This document shows positions 8,501 to 16,372 of a DNA stretch of 64,000 nt, one piece after another (positions within the stretch are counted from its first letter, which is position 1; the number at the start of each line of letters is the position of its first letter). The stretch covers positions 665,576-729,575 of the forward strand of contig NZ_JARTWB010000003.1 in assembly GCF_031450785.1 (NCBI RefSeq). Direction: 5' to 3'. The notes under the pieces were generated by a model. The model was not told the origin of the DNA. It saw only the letters and a program-made list of their open reading frames with translations, and ran no database searches. This DNA comes from Caballeronia sp. LZ062 (GTDB lineage Bacteria; Pseudomonadota; Gammaproteobacteria; Burkholderiales; Burkholderiaceae). The position numbers were made by a program, and so were the translations under genes.

Positions 8501-9729
8501 TAATGCCCACCCTCGCGCATGAAGTAGCGCTGCAACAGCGCAGGCGGAACGTCGTTTGCCACGGTGAGCGGATAGGAGCCCGTTCGCGCGCGATAGATCG
8601 CGGCTTCGTCGATGTCGGTGGCGAAGACCTGGATGGAGCGGTTCGAGCCCGCTGCATCGCGTGCCTGCGCCAGTTGCAGCGAGATGGAATACGCTTCTTC
8701 GCCCGTGGCGCAACCCGCGACCCACACACGCACCTGGCCCTCGCCTGGCTCGTCCGCGAAGAACGTCGAGATCACTTCCCGTTCGAGATAGTCGAACGCG
8801 TCGCGGTCACGGAAGAACTGCGTCACGCCGATGAGCATGTCGCCGAGCAGCGCGTTCGCTTCGTCGGGCGTCGCGCGCAGATAGTCGCGGTATGCCATCA
8901 GATTGCGCTGTCCGTTCACTTGCATGCGCCGCTCGATACGCCGCAGCACCGTGGCGCGCTTGTAGAGCCGGAAATCGTGGCCCGTGCGCACCCGCAGATG
9001 CATCAGAACGTCGGACAGCGCGCGGTCGGGGTCGTTGGCGAGGGGCTTGGCATCCTCTTTCCCTCTCTCCGCGACTTCCAGCGTCTGCATGTCGATGCGC
9101 TGTTTGTTCGCCCACAGGTCAAGCAGCTTCTGCGGCATTTCCGACGCGGGCAACACGATGTCGACCTGGCCTCTTGCGATTGCGTTCTGAGGCATTTCCG
9201 CGTGCTCGGCGTCGCTCGGAGTCTGCGCGAGGGTGATTCCGCCCGCTTCCTTGATGCAGATGAGACCTGCTGCGCCATCCGACCCCGCACCGGACATCAC
9301 GATACCGATCGCATGCTGCTCGTGAGCGTCCGCGAGCGTCCGGAAAAAGTGGTCGATGGTGAACGGCGGGCTCTCGGATAGGTCGCGCTCAGTGGCTCTG
9401 ATACACCCGTCCGACATCTCGAGCCGCTTGCCCGGCGCGATCACATAGACATGGTTGCTCTCCAGCGGCAGCGTGGATGTGACCTGCCGCACCGGCATGC
9501 CGGTGGTGCGCTGCAGGATTTCATCGACATGGCTCGTCCGTTCCGCCGCGAGGTGCACGACGATGACGAACGCCATCCCCATGTCGGTTGGCGCATTTTC
9601 GAAGAAAACCTGCAAGGCTTCGACGGCGCCTGCCGACGCACCGATACCGACTACTGGAAAACGCAAGTCGCTCTTGACCGTGTTCGTTGGACCCGTCGCT
9701 CGCTGAAGTGTCGACTTCGGTTTTGCCAC
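5572..9729 (-). CDS. CheB-CheR-PAS-histidine kinase-receiver fusion protein
   Basis: 1385-aa multidomain signalling protein. Order, with rough residue numbers: CheB methylesterase 25-200 (Ser in GIGASAG, His in VVHLAAERT, Asp in GAGSDGAAG); CheR methyltransferase 240-500 (SAM loop VWVAGCATGEEAYS); PAS-like region 540-650; long coiled coil 675-755 with repeated EEL/NEEL heptads; PAS 760-860; PAS 870-985; HisKA with H-box AVLSHELKHPLN near 1020; HATPase 1135-1240 (N-box LVSNALKF, GLGIGLALV); receiver 1260-1385 (phospho-Asp in SDIDLPGMNG, Lys in AKPLD). All active residues look intact. The longest frame begins at GTG 9768, but GAGGAGAGG (9734-9742) sits just before GTG 9729, making that the better start. 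Function in the family is not settled: a sensory kinase with adaptation-type enzymes fused in cis. Confidence 0.92.
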   Translation of the reverse strand: MAKPKSTLQRATGPTNTVKSDLRFPVVGIGASAGAVEALQVFFENAPTDMGMAFVIVVHLAAERTSHVDEILQRTTGMPVRQVTSTLPLESNHVYVIAPGKRLEMSDGCIRATERDLSESPPFTIDHFFRTLADAHEQHAIGIVMSGAGSDGAAGLICIKEAGGITLAQTPSDAEHAEMPQNAIARGQVDIVLPASEMPQKLLDLWANKQRIDMQTLEVAERGKEDAKPLANDPDRALSDVLMHLRVRTGHDFRLYKRATVLRRIERRMQVNGQRNLMAYRDYLRATPDEANALLGDMLIGVTQFFRDRDAFDYLEREVISTFFADEPGEGQVRVWVAGCATGEEAYSISLQLAQARDAAGSNRSIQVFATDIDEAAIYRARTGSYPLTVANDVPPALLQRYFMREGGHYVIAKSVRERILFAPHSLLRDPPFSHLDLISCRNVLIYLERAVQRQILEMFHFALRPNGFLFLGTAESADAADDLFVVVDKKWRIYRARAVAHRGKSPVGFPPLFQQETAERAAPATPLRAPASPAQRSFSFTELHQRALETYSPPSVIVDRDSNVVHLSDNAGRFLRHPGGELSSNIMSLVLPDLRLDLRTAIFRAMQTGASVEARRVKWVHEPRDSWINMTVRPFHDKVANAEFMLIVFDEVAARMTDEEQAESAGQDPVLAQLEQELQHSREQLATIIEQYETSVEELKASNEELQAINEELRSTSEELESSKEELQSVNEELTTANAEMQARIEDTAKANDDLHNIIESSEIATVFVDKEIRVKRFTPNATAIFNLIDSDIGRSLFHITHSLRYPTLADDVRQSFQSLRLTEREIQSETGRWYLMRLLPYRTADDHIDGAVITLIDITDRHQAEEVAHANEQRLRLVAQSTKDYAIIIQDRAGLIVSWNAGAERIFGYTEDEVLGRDIEMLYEPNDRHALVPARERETALKEGRADDERWHRTRDGRRIYCSGVVTPISDASFSGFGKIVRDLTERKLREDASREALEQEQTAREQALSANQLKDEFIAVLSHELKHPLNLIGVKSEMLPRLPEVRHIAAVREAALSIKQAVRSQAQIIDDLLDWSRIQTGKLALEVERVDLSAMLNSIADACEEDAGARGISLDARLPEGPAIALADPVRCEQIIWNLVSNALKFTHAGGHVSLSLSQEGEMLRIDVADDGQGIDASLVGFVFDMFRQGPRDRVRGGLGIGLALVKQLVEKHGGRVAAASEGPGKGTTMSVWLPAADAPAPADVAIEEVVSIAGLRILLIEDDMETGASLTTLLELEGAVVQAATDAAKALQILAETPIDAVVSDIDLPGMNGYEMMRRIRANPQWAGLRCIALSGHDRYPDVQGAHEAGYDVHLAKPLDFPQLLIALGVLTPDQRSQITG

Positions 9730-9733
9730 TGCG

Positions 9734-9742
9734 CCTCTCCTC
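9734..9742 (-). promoter_or_regulatory. Strong Shine-Dalgarno deciding a GTG start
   Basis: GAGGAGAGG, 4 nt before GTG 9729-9727 of the fusion kinase gene. The GTG at 9768 that opens the longest frame has no ribosome site. Confidence 0.7.
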
Positions 9743-9854
9743 GTTTCATGCGCGGCTGCTTGATCCACGGCGAATGCCGAACTGTGTACTGCGCACCTAT
9801 TGCAAGGTCCGGTGCGCTACAGCACGTATTGTAGGGCAGCAGTTGCCGCTCGAC

Positions 9855-9877
9855 GTCTGACGCTGAATGCGTCAGAC
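9855..9877. repeat. Perfect 9-bp inverted repeat in divergent promoter region
   Basis: GTCTGACGC - TGAAT - GCGTCAGAC, with arms fully complementary and centred about 137 bp upstream of the fusion kinase start. It could be a regulator-binding dyad or a leader hairpin; no T-run follows on either strand. Confidence 0.5.
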
Positions 9878-10312
9878 GCTGCTCGGGCCTGCACTGTTGC
9901 GTTCTAGTGAACGGGCGGCTCGGAAGGTATCGGTCGGCGGCAAAAACGATTTGTCGAAGGTCGGATGCGACCGTATCAGGCTGCCGGCTGCCTCGCATGT
10001 TCAGAAGTCCGACAGAAAAACAGCACGAACGTCCGCAACAGGCCGACTTGGTGAGTCGTCGACGCATGAAGGCCGCATGGTCGGCATGGACTGCTTTGCG
10101 CAAGTCCGGCACCCGCCGCGTCCACGACAGGGTTCCCAGGAGGTCAAACCAAGAGACGTGGCGCCCGCAGCGCGGCCGTCAGGTCGCTTGTATTAACGGA
10201 ACACACGGCGTACAACTGTTGAACACAACAAGCGTTAGACGGTGTGCGCACTCGCAAATACAAGTGCGCGATTCAAATTGCAGCGGGGCAAGTGCAGCAT
10301 CGAGGGGCGGTT

Positions 10313-10768
10313 ATGACGCGTCGGGTACCGTTGGACGATGAACAGGAGTGCGCGTTCTGGCGGTCGAACGCAAAGGCTGAAGAAGCATCGGCGAGTTGGC
10401 GAATCCTCGTTGGTCACAGGGACGAAGCCATCGGCGCATCGCTCACGTTCCTGCTGGCGCTCAAGAAGTACGAGGTCGTTCACGCCACCGGAATTTCTGA
10501 GTTACGTCGCTACATGGCGAGTTGGCGTCCCCATGCAGTCTTGCTCGATACCCGACTGGATGCGCAGTCGAACTATGCATTCGTTCGGAGCCTACGCAAA
10601 GGCGATCAGGCCCACCGACTGCTGATTCTCGCGATGAGCAACATCTGTCCGTTGGACTCTCTCGCCACTTTGAAAGAGGCCGGCTTCGATGGGCACGTGC
10701 GGCGCCCGTGTTCGGTATGGCGTGTGACGGACTTGCTCGACAGTCATTTCAGCCGCCGGGACGGTTGA
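10313..10768 (+). CDS. Degenerate stand-alone receiver-like protein
   Basis: 151 aa. The region from WRILVGHRDEAIGASL to the C-terminus follows the CheY fold pattern. The phosphoacceptor position is present (VLLDTRLD). The acidic pair normally at the end of beta-1 is replaced (GHRDE), and the conserved Lys before the cis-Pro is Arg (HVRRPC). Phosphorylation chemistry may therefore be altered or lost. Upstream in-frame codons reach 10244, but GAGGGGCGG precedes ATG 10313. It is divergent from the CheB-CheR-kinase fusion gene, suggesting it is a partner or decoy receiver for that kinase (inference). No output domain is present. Confidence 0.7.
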   Translation: MTRRVPLDDEQECAFWRSNAKAEEASASWRILVGHRDEAIGASLTFLLALKKYEVVHATGISELRRYMASWRPHAVLLDTRLDAQSNYAFVRSLRKGDQAHRLLILAMSNICPLDSLATLKEAGFDGHVRRPCSVWRVTDLLDSHFSRRDG

Positions 10769-10874
10769 GGGTCGACGCCGGCATTTGTAGCCGTTGCGGT
10801 GCCATAGCCGCGTGTCGCGGCTTCTGCATCGGTGGCGCGTCGCGCCAATCCAACGAGTGCGCTAAATCTCGAAC

Positions 10875-11321
10875 TCAAAAGCGCATGACAAGCGCGACCC
10901 CCGCCACCATCAACACGGTGCCGAGCGCCCGCAGCCAGCCGAGCGGATGCTCGGCCACGCCGATCCAGCCGAAATGGTCGATCGCAACCGATGCGACCAG
11001 GTTCGCGCAGATCGTCAAACCATTGAGCGTCCCGACACCTACCTTCTGCACGAGCGTCAGACCGGCGAACACGGCGACGGCTCCGACGATGCCTCCAAGC
11101 GGCGCCCACCACTTCATGCTGCGCAGATCATCGAGTGTCGGCAACGGCGTCGGCTGCATCCAGAACAATGCGATGGCAAGGAAGGTGACGAGCAGGAACG
11201 ACACGCCCGACGCAAGCCACGGATTGACGAGCGCGCTCTTGAGTGCGCCATTGATCGGTGCGCCCGCAGCCTGCAGAACGCCGCCCAGGATGATGAAGGG
11301 ATAGATCCACGTGCTGCTCAT
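10875..11321 (-). CDS. DMT-superfamily small permease, YdcZ (DUF606) family
   Basis: 148 aa, about five hydrophobic segments, one YdcZ-type domain. Recognisable stretches are GVLQAAGAPINGAL at the N-terminus, APLGGIVGAVAVFAGL in the middle, and LGTVLMVAGVALV at the end. Family members are inner-membrane proteins of unknown substrate, often in pairs. It is the last gene of the minus-strand operon that starts at 16340, 24 bp after the stop of the upstream ion-transporter-like gene. Confidence 0.82.
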   Translation of the reverse strand: MSSTWIYPFIILGGVLQAAGAPINGALKSALVNPWLASGVSFLLVTFLAIALFWMQPTPLPTLDDLRSMKWWAPLGGIVGAVAVFAGLTLVQKVGVGTLNGLTICANLVASVAIDHFGWIGVAEHPLGWLRALGTVLMVAGVALVMRF

Positions 11322-11345
11322 CTTGCTCTCCTCTGTCCAGGTTGA

Positions 11346-12599
11346 TCAGTGTCCGATCAGGAGCCGGCTGCCGAGCGCCAGGACGAGCGCAGGAAGCATG
11401 ACGACGATGCCGACCTTCAGGAACTGCATGAAGCTCACTTCCTCGCCTTCCCGGCGAATCGACGAGAGCCACAGAATCGTCGCGAGGGAGCCGGTGATCG
11501 AAAGATTCGGGCCGAGGTCGACACCGATCAGCAGGGCATCGACGACGCGCGCCGGACTATGCGCCTGCAAGGCCGTCGCACTGGCGATGAGTCCGGCGGG
11601 CAGATTGTTGATCGCGTTGCTTCCGAAGGCGATCAAGAGACCGGATGCCGCAGCAGTCAGCGGCTGATTCTGCTGGCTTGCCTGCTTGAGCAACGCCGAG
11701 ATCTCGCGTATGACGCCCGTGTGATCGAGCACTTCGACCAGCACGAAGAGACCCGCGACGAGCGGCAACACGCTCCACGATATGTCGCTGACAAGCCTGA
11801 CCGGTGACTCGCGTTCCTTGATCAGAACGATCAGTGCCGTGAGGATGCCGAGAATCGCGGTCGGCAAACCGAGTTGCAGGTCGAACGCCGAGACGACGAG
11901 CAGGGCGACGGCCGTCACGCCCATGCTCGCCAACGTGACCTTGCCGTTCGTGCTCAGTCGTTCGACAGGCAGGTCGCGCGCGCACTCGCCGTTCAACTCC
12001 GCACGCTGCGTCCAGCGCAGCATGAAAAACGTCGCGACGATCGACATGACCGAAGGCAAGGCGAAGCGCGCGACCCAAAGACCGAGCGCCGGCGTGTGGT
12101 TCGCGTAGAGCACGAGATTGGCCGGGTTCGAGATCGGCAAGACGAAGCTCGCTGCATTGGCGATGAACGCGCACACGTAGAGCATCGGAAGCGGCTTTGT
12201 GCGCGCTTTCCTGGCGGCCGCGAATACCGCAGGCGTGAGCACGACGGCGGCGGCGTCGTTCGACAGGAACGTCGTCACGACGACACCCACGAGGTAGACC
12301 AGAATAAACAGCTTGCGGGGAGATCCCTGAGCATGGTTCACGGCATGCACCGCGACCCAGTCGAAGAGACCTTCGCGGCGTCCGAGTTCCGAGAGCAGCA
12401 TCATGCCGATGAGGAACAGATAGACGTCCGTGCCCTTGCCGACCGCCTGCCACGCAAGCTGCGCGGGAAGCAGCCCGAGCGCGACGAGCATGACGGCGCC
12501 CGCCACCGCCCAGATCGCTTCGGGCCAACGGAAAGGCCGCAGGATCACGCCGGCAGTCGCGGCGAACGCAATGCCCCAGGAGAGAAAAGTCGGATTCAT
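11346..12599 (-). CDS. ArsB/NhaD-type (ion transporter superfamily) membrane permease
   Basis: 417-aa polytopic inner-membrane protein. Conserved features of the ArsB/CitM/NhaD fold are visible. The first half has LFLIGMMLLSELGRREGLF, FLSNDAAAVVLTPAV and ANAASFVLPISNPANLVLY, and the second half has AFGSNAINNLPAGLIAS and DLGPNLSITGSLATILWL. These two N-(P/L)-rich re-entrant motifs are typical of arsenite or dicarboxylate/sodium antiporters. The longest frame extends far upstream inside the MFS gene; ATG 12599 overlaps the MFS stop in an ATGA arrangement, showing translational coupling. No arsR, arsC or arsH is nearby, so arsenite export is not established. Substrate unknown. Confidence 0.82.
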   Translation of the reverse strand: MNPTFLSWGIAFAATAGVILRPFRWPEAIWAVAGAVMLVALGLLPAQLAWQAVGKGTDVYLFLIGMMLLSELGRREGLFDWVAVHAVNHAQGSPRKLFILVYLVGVVVTTFLSNDAAAVVLTPAVFAAARKARTKPLPMLYVCAFIANAASFVLPISNPANLVLYANHTPALGLWVARFALPSVMSIVATFFMLRWTQRAELNGECARDLPVERLSTNGKVTLASMGVTAVALLVVSAFDLQLGLPTAILGILTALIVLIKERESPVRLVSDISWSVLPLVAGLFVLVEVLDHTGVIREISALLKQASQQNQPLTAAASGLLIAFGSNAINNLPAGLIASATALQAHSPARVVDALLIGVDLGPNLSITGSLATILWLSSIRREGEEVSFMQFLKVGIVVMLPALVLALGSRLLIGH

Positions 12600-13828
12600 A
12601 TGGCGAGACGGGAATCGTGGGTGACGTCGCGGCGCAGGCCGCACGCTTTCTTGAGCGTTTTGCCGAAGAGCAGCCAGAGAGCAAGCGATCCTGTCGATAT
12701 AGCGCCCAGTACCAGAAAGGCGCTCGCATAGCCGAAGTGTTGAGCGAGCACGCCGCCGAGCGCCGGACTCAGCGCCGCACCGAAAGCCTGCAACGTCATG
12801 ACGACGCCCTGCCCGACGTTCACTCTTCCCGTGCCCTGCAACAGCCGCACGACCAGCGCGGGCACCGCGACGCTTTGCAGCCCGGCGCCGATGCCGTCGA
12901 GCGCCTGAACCGGCCAGACGCCCCACGCCGTAATGAACATCGCGGCGACCACACCGCGCAGCGGCAGCGCAAGAAACGTGATGAGCATCACGCCCCAGTA
13001 GCCGATTCGCTGGATCAGGCGGTTGGCGAAATACGCGGCGGCCACCATCACGAGTTGAGCGACGACGATGGTTTGGGCGGTGAACGCGCTCGGGTCGCCA
13101 TGATGCGCGGCGACCACTGCAAGGCCGTATAGCGGCAGCATCGCGGCATTGCCCAGATGGAACATCGCAAGCGCCGCGGCGAGAAGCAGCAGCGGCCGGC
13201 ATGTCAACAGAACGCGGAAGCCGCTCGCGTGCTCGTGCTCATTCGATGCCGGGCCGCCGAGGCCGCGCGCACTGTCGTGATCGATCGCGTCGCGCCGGAT
13301 GAGCAGCGTCGCTAAGATCGTCAGAATCCCGAATATGCCGGCGAGCACGAACACGGCGCCGAAGCCGTAGCGCCATCCGAGCCAGCCCGAAAGCGCGGCG
13401 GCGACCACGTTGCCCGCATGATTGGCCACCTGGTTGCGGCCGAACTGCCGGTCGAAGCCTTTATCGCGCACGATTCCCAACGTCACGCCGGCCACGGCCG
13501 GACCGAGCGCCGCTCCCGTCACGGCCGTGCATACCTGCGAAGCCGCCACGATCCAGTAACTGTGCGACACCCACAGCACGAGTGACGCGAGCGTGGTCAT
13601 CACCCCGGCGATCACGATGATGCCGCGCTTGTGATGCGTGGCATCGACGAGCGCGCCCGCTGGCGAGGTCGCGAGCATCCCCGCGATGCCGCCGAGCGTC
13701 ATGACCGTGCCGATGGCCTCGGGATGCCAGCCATGCGCCTGAAGAAAGACGCCGAGAAACGGCCCGATGCCCGCTTGCACATCGGCCATGAAGAAATTCA
13801 GTCCTTCGAGCGCGTATTGTGGATTCAT
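12596..13828 (-). CDS. Major facilitator superfamily transporter
   Basis: 410 aa with about twelve hydrophobic helices. An MFS signature-like loop is seen between helices 2 and 3 (AGALVDATHHKRG), and an equivalent in the second half follows YFANRLIQRIGY. It is a drug/metabolite-type MFS member without a clear substrate. It starts 3 bp after the metallophosphoesterase stop and its stop overlaps the next gene's ATG by 4 nt, so it is firmly in the operon. Confidence 0.85.
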   Translation of the reverse strand: MNPQYALEGLNFFMADVQAGIGPFLGVFLQAHGWHPEAIGTVMTLGGIAGMLATSPAGALVDATHHKRGIIVIAGVMTTLASLVLWVSHSYWIVAASQVCTAVTGAALGPAVAGVTLGIVRDKGFDRQFGRNQVANHAGNVVAAALSGWLGWRYGFGAVFVLAGIFGILTILATLLIRRDAIDHDSARGLGGPASNEHEHASGFRVLLTCRPLLLLAAALAMFHLGNAAMLPLYGLAVVAAHHGDPSAFTAQTIVVAQLVMVAAAYFANRLIQRIGYWGVMLITFLALPLRGVVAAMFITAWGVWPVQALDGIGAGLQSVAVPALVVRLLQGTGRVNVGQGVVMTLQAFGAALSPALGGVLAQHFGYASAFLVLGAISTGSLALWLLFGKTLKKACGLRRDVTHDSRLAI

Positions 13829-13831
13829 GAT

Positions 13832-14947
13832 TCACCATTGACGGCCGTTCTTGTTGGGACCGAGCTGCGTGCCGAGGATGCCGTGATCGGGCCAAGGTTC
13901 GACCGCGTGCGCATCCGTGCCGAGTGCAGCGTGGTGCTCGAGGTGCTTCTCCGTATGCGCTGTCGGTCGAAGCGAGATCGAATCCTCGCCGCTTCGCCCG
14001 TCAGCCGTGCGCGCAGTCACCGTCAAACGCGCCCCGTGACTCGTTGCGGCAGCCGGAAGAACCGCTTGCCAGATCCCGGTCTCGTCGGCGCTGGGAGAAA
14101 ACGCGACCGGCATACCGTCGAGATGGCCGGTGACGGATTCGACGTCGTCATCGGAAACCAGCACGCGCACACGGGTTGCGTCCGCGCTTCCCGGTGCAGA
14201 GCGGCTGCGATGCAGCCGCCGGTCGGACGGACGCGTGATCATGACGAATGGCCACGGAGCATCGAGCGGGTGAAACTTCCAGCTCACGGCCCCGCCGTCC
14301 ACTGCCGCGACCGAGAATCCCGGGCGACCATCGTCTTCCTCGATCTGCCCGGTCGAACGGGTCGCTGCGTAGACGACATAACCGTCGTTGAGCAACTCGT
14401 TGTAGTGCGTATGTCCGGTGTCGACCATTGCGACACTCGCGTGCGCGAACGCCTCGGCCAGCGCTTGTCCATCGGCGACATCGCCGGGATAGGCGTGCAT
14501 GAAGACGACGGGCGGTTCGGGGTCGTGAGCCGAAGACGCGAGTTCTTGCATCAGCCACTGCGAATCACGACTCGAAAGCCTGAAGTCCGGCCCTCCCCGC
14601 CCGGCGGACACGACATCCAGAAAGATGCACCGGTGGCCATGCACGACGCGCGACCTCGGCAACGCGGCGTTCGTGAAGGCGTTGAAGGCGTCGAGATGGC
14701 CCGGCTCGTAGTCGTGATCGCCCGGTATCGTGTGAAGCGGCAGTTTGAGGTGGGCCACTTCATCGGCTATCCGGCGGTACTGTTCGGGCGTACCGTTGTT
14801 CGCGTTGTCGCCCGGGAGAAACGCGAAATTCACCCGGTCGGACAAGTGGCGATTGACCAGGCGGATCATCGACTTCAGATGATCGAGACTTTCGTACTGG
14901 TCGTCGCCCGAGGCGTGAAGGTCCCCGAAGTGCACCCAGCTCAACAT
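13832..14947 (-). CDS. Calcineurin-like metallophosphoesterase
   Basis: 371 aa. The five metallophosphoesterase blocks are in order: FGDLHASGDD (GDxH, residues 8-17), FLPGDNANNG, IPGDHDYEPG (GNHD block with D for N), FMHAYPGD and DTGHTHYNE (GHxH). This predicts a dinuclear metal site and phosphomonoester or cyclic-nucleotide phosphodiesterase activity; class III cNMP phosphodiesterases look similar. Residues ~240-371 form an extra C-terminal beta-rich region of unknown role. AGGGGAG precedes ATG 14947. It sits in the middle of the six-gene operon, 33 bp after the module-repeat protein. No signal peptide, so cytoplasmic. Confidence 0.88.
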   Translation of the reverse strand: MLSWVHFGDLHASGDDQYESLDHLKSMIRLVNRHLSDRVNFAFLPGDNANNGTPEQYRRIADEVAHLKLPLHTIPGDHDYEPGHLDAFNAFTNAALPRSRVVHGHRCIFLDVVSAGRGGPDFRLSSRDSQWLMQELASSAHDPEPPVVFMHAYPGDVADGQALAEAFAHASVAMVDTGHTHYNELLNDGYVVYAATRSTGQIEEDDGRPGFSVAAVDGGAVSWKFHPLDAPWPFVMITRPSDRRLHRSRSAPGSADATRVRVLVSDDDVESVTGHLDGMPVAFSPSADETGIWQAVLPAAATSHGARLTVTARTADGRSGEDSISLRPTAHTEKHLEHHAALGTDAHAVEPWPDHGILGTQLGPNKNGRQW

Positions 14948-14980
14948 GACACATGCTCCCCTGAATGAATGCCAGCCTCG

Positions 14981-15532
14981 TCAGGCCGCTTCCGGCGCGT
15001 CGATGAGTTCGGCTATTTCATCGACTTCGATGGTGCAGCCACGCCGGTTCTTCACGCCGTGTCCCCAGGCATGAACGTGCGCGCCCGGACTCAGGTACGC
15101 CGCCAGCTCCGCCGCAGCGTGAGGCGGCATGCGCAGCGACGTGCCATCGTCGAGCAGCGCCCCGCGCAGTTCGCCCTTCGGACCGAAAAGCGAAAGCACC
15201 ACTTCGCCGGCGGCCTCCATGGGCTTGCGTTCGACGTGCGGCTTGTGATGATGTTCGCCGTGGGCATGAGGACCGTCGTCGAGAATCAGCACGCCACCGC
15301 GCGTCGTCAGCGAGACGGCGGCGATCATGTCTGCATGGCGCGGCTTGACGCCGCGCACGCGCACTTCATCGCCGAGCGCGACATGCCGGGCGAGTTGCTT
15401 CGACAGATGCGGAGGAAAGTGAACCTGACGCGAGCCGACGACGAGACCGTCGATTTCACCGTGAGAATTCAATAGAAAGTGCGTGACTTTGCCGCGTGTC
15501 TCGGGAAGGCTTGCGGGGTCGATCCAATGCAT
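14981..15532 (-). CDS. Cytoplasmic protein with two copies of an OB-like repeat module and His-rich linker
   Basis: 183 aa, no signal peptide, no family name I recognise with certainty. It holds two ~65-residue modules (about 12-85 and 105-178). Each begins G-x-V, contains G-E-(I/L)-x-G and a block like VHFPPHLSKQL or LRMPPHAAAEL, and then G-x-x-V-x-x-x-G. The same module occurs twice in the adjacent lipoprotein gene product. The linker DDGPHAHGEHHHKPHVE is His-rich and could bind metal (inference). ATG 15532 has AGGA 8 nt upstream. Second gene of the operon. The module pattern suggests small beta-barrels binding a nucleic acid or small ligand, but no function can be claimed. Confidence 0.75.
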   Translation of the reverse strand: MHWIDPASLPETRGKVTHFLLNSHGEIDGLVVGSRQVHFPPHLSKQLARHVALGDEVRVRGVKPRHADMIAAVSLTTRGGVLILDDGPHAHGEHHHKPHVERKPMEAAGEVVLSLFGPKGELRGALLDDGTSLRMPPHAAAELAAYLSPGAHVHAWGHGVKNRRGCTIEVDEIAELIDAPEAA

Positions 15533-15581
15533 GTTCGTTATCCTGAATGAGTGTGAGATTGAGACGCTTGCGATGGCGCGC

Positions 15582-16340
15582 TTAAGGCATTGGCGATGCG
15601 CGGTCGTACAGCGGCGTGAGATTGCCCGGCGTGCCGAATGCCGTCGCCTGAAGCGCGGTGCCGTATTGATTGCGCGTGCCGTAACCTTGCGCCGATACCG
15701 TCGCGCCAGCGTGGACCAGCGCCGGGAACCGTTGCGCCACGCGTGGCGTGAGCGCGATGACGGTGCCGTCGGACAGGATCACGCCATCGGGCTCACCGCG
15801 AGGCGCGCTCGTCACATGTGTCACCTGTCCTTCCGCGCTCAGGCGCGACAGTCCTTCACCGCGTGCTGCGCGGGGCAACGGCGGCATGCCGCGCATCGGC
15901 GGCTCGTCGATGACCTGCTGCCCACTGCGCGTGTCGATGATGCGTTGCGCCGCGAAGCTGCCGCCTTCGTCGCGCCGGCCAGTCACTTGCACGGAATCAC
16001 CCCGGCGGACGGCCGAAGTCAGTTGCGTGCTCATATGCGGCGGGAAGCGGACGAGCGTCCCGTCGTCGGTCATGAAGCCGTCGACATCGCCGTCAGGATT
16101 GGTCAGGAAGCGCGCGACCGTGCCTTGTGTGGTCGCCGTCGAAGCAGCGTCGGCGAACGGGCCCGGCGCTGCGCCCGGAGCGCGCGGGGCGGGTGGGGGT
16201 GGCGAAACGTCTGACGGCACGGGACGCGCTGCCGGTTGCGCAGCGGACGGCGCCGGGATTTGAGCCGCGCAGCCGGCGCTCGCCGTGATCAACGCCGTGA
16301 ACACGACGTTCCGCAGGCTGGGGTGTCGAGTCGATTGCAT
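15582..16340 (-). CDS. Putative lipoprotein with two OB-like repeat modules
   Basis: 252 aa. The signal peptide ends in a lipobox-like ASAGC (Cys ~24), predicting a membrane lipoprotein. A Pro/Ala-rich linker (~25-65) follows, then two modules. Module 1 (~70-140) contains GTVARFLTNPDGDVDGFMTD and RFPPHMSTQL. Module 2 (~165-235) contains GQVTHVTSAP, DGVILSDGT and ALTPRVAQRF. Both match the modules of the next gene's product. AAGGAGTG lies 6 nt before ATG 16340. It is the first gene of the operon and is preceded by a sigma-54-type promoter at 16373-16388. No enzymatic motif is visible. It may be a periplasmic sensor or adaptor for the system (inference). Confidence 0.75.
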   Translation of the reverse strand: MQSTRHPSLRNVVFTALITASAGCAAQIPAPSAAQPAARPVPSDVSPPPPAPRAPGAAPGPFADAASTATTQGTVARFLTNPDGDVDGFMTDDGTLVRFPPHMSTQLTSAVRRGDSVQVTGRRDEGGSFAAQRIIDTRSGQQVIDEPPMRGMPPLPRAARGEGLSRLSAEGQVTHVTSAPRGEPDGVILSDGTVIALTPRVAQRFPALVHAGATVSAQGYGTRNQYGTALQATAFGTPGNLTPLYDRASPMP

Positions 16341-16372
16341 GATTCACTCCTTTCGTGTGGCGAGGAGTGAAC

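Larger units (their letters stand above)
9730..10312. other. Divergent intergenic region between fusion kinase and receiver gene
   Basis: 583 bp between two divergently transcribed signalling genes; it must hold both promoters. Open frames on either strand here look non-coding (no motif, no ribosome site). The one clear structure is a perfect inverted repeat at 9855-9877, listed separately. Confidence 0.5.

Noticed and set aside
11346..12599. Arsenite resistance locus
   Set aside because: The permease fits the ArsB/NhaD superfamily, but no arsR, arsC, arsH or arsA gene is present, so an arsenic function is not supported.
11346..13202. 618-codon version of the ArsB/NhaD-type permease
   Set aside because: The upstream 201 codons are out-of-frame MFS coding sequence; ATG 12599 with the 4-nt overlap is the natural start.
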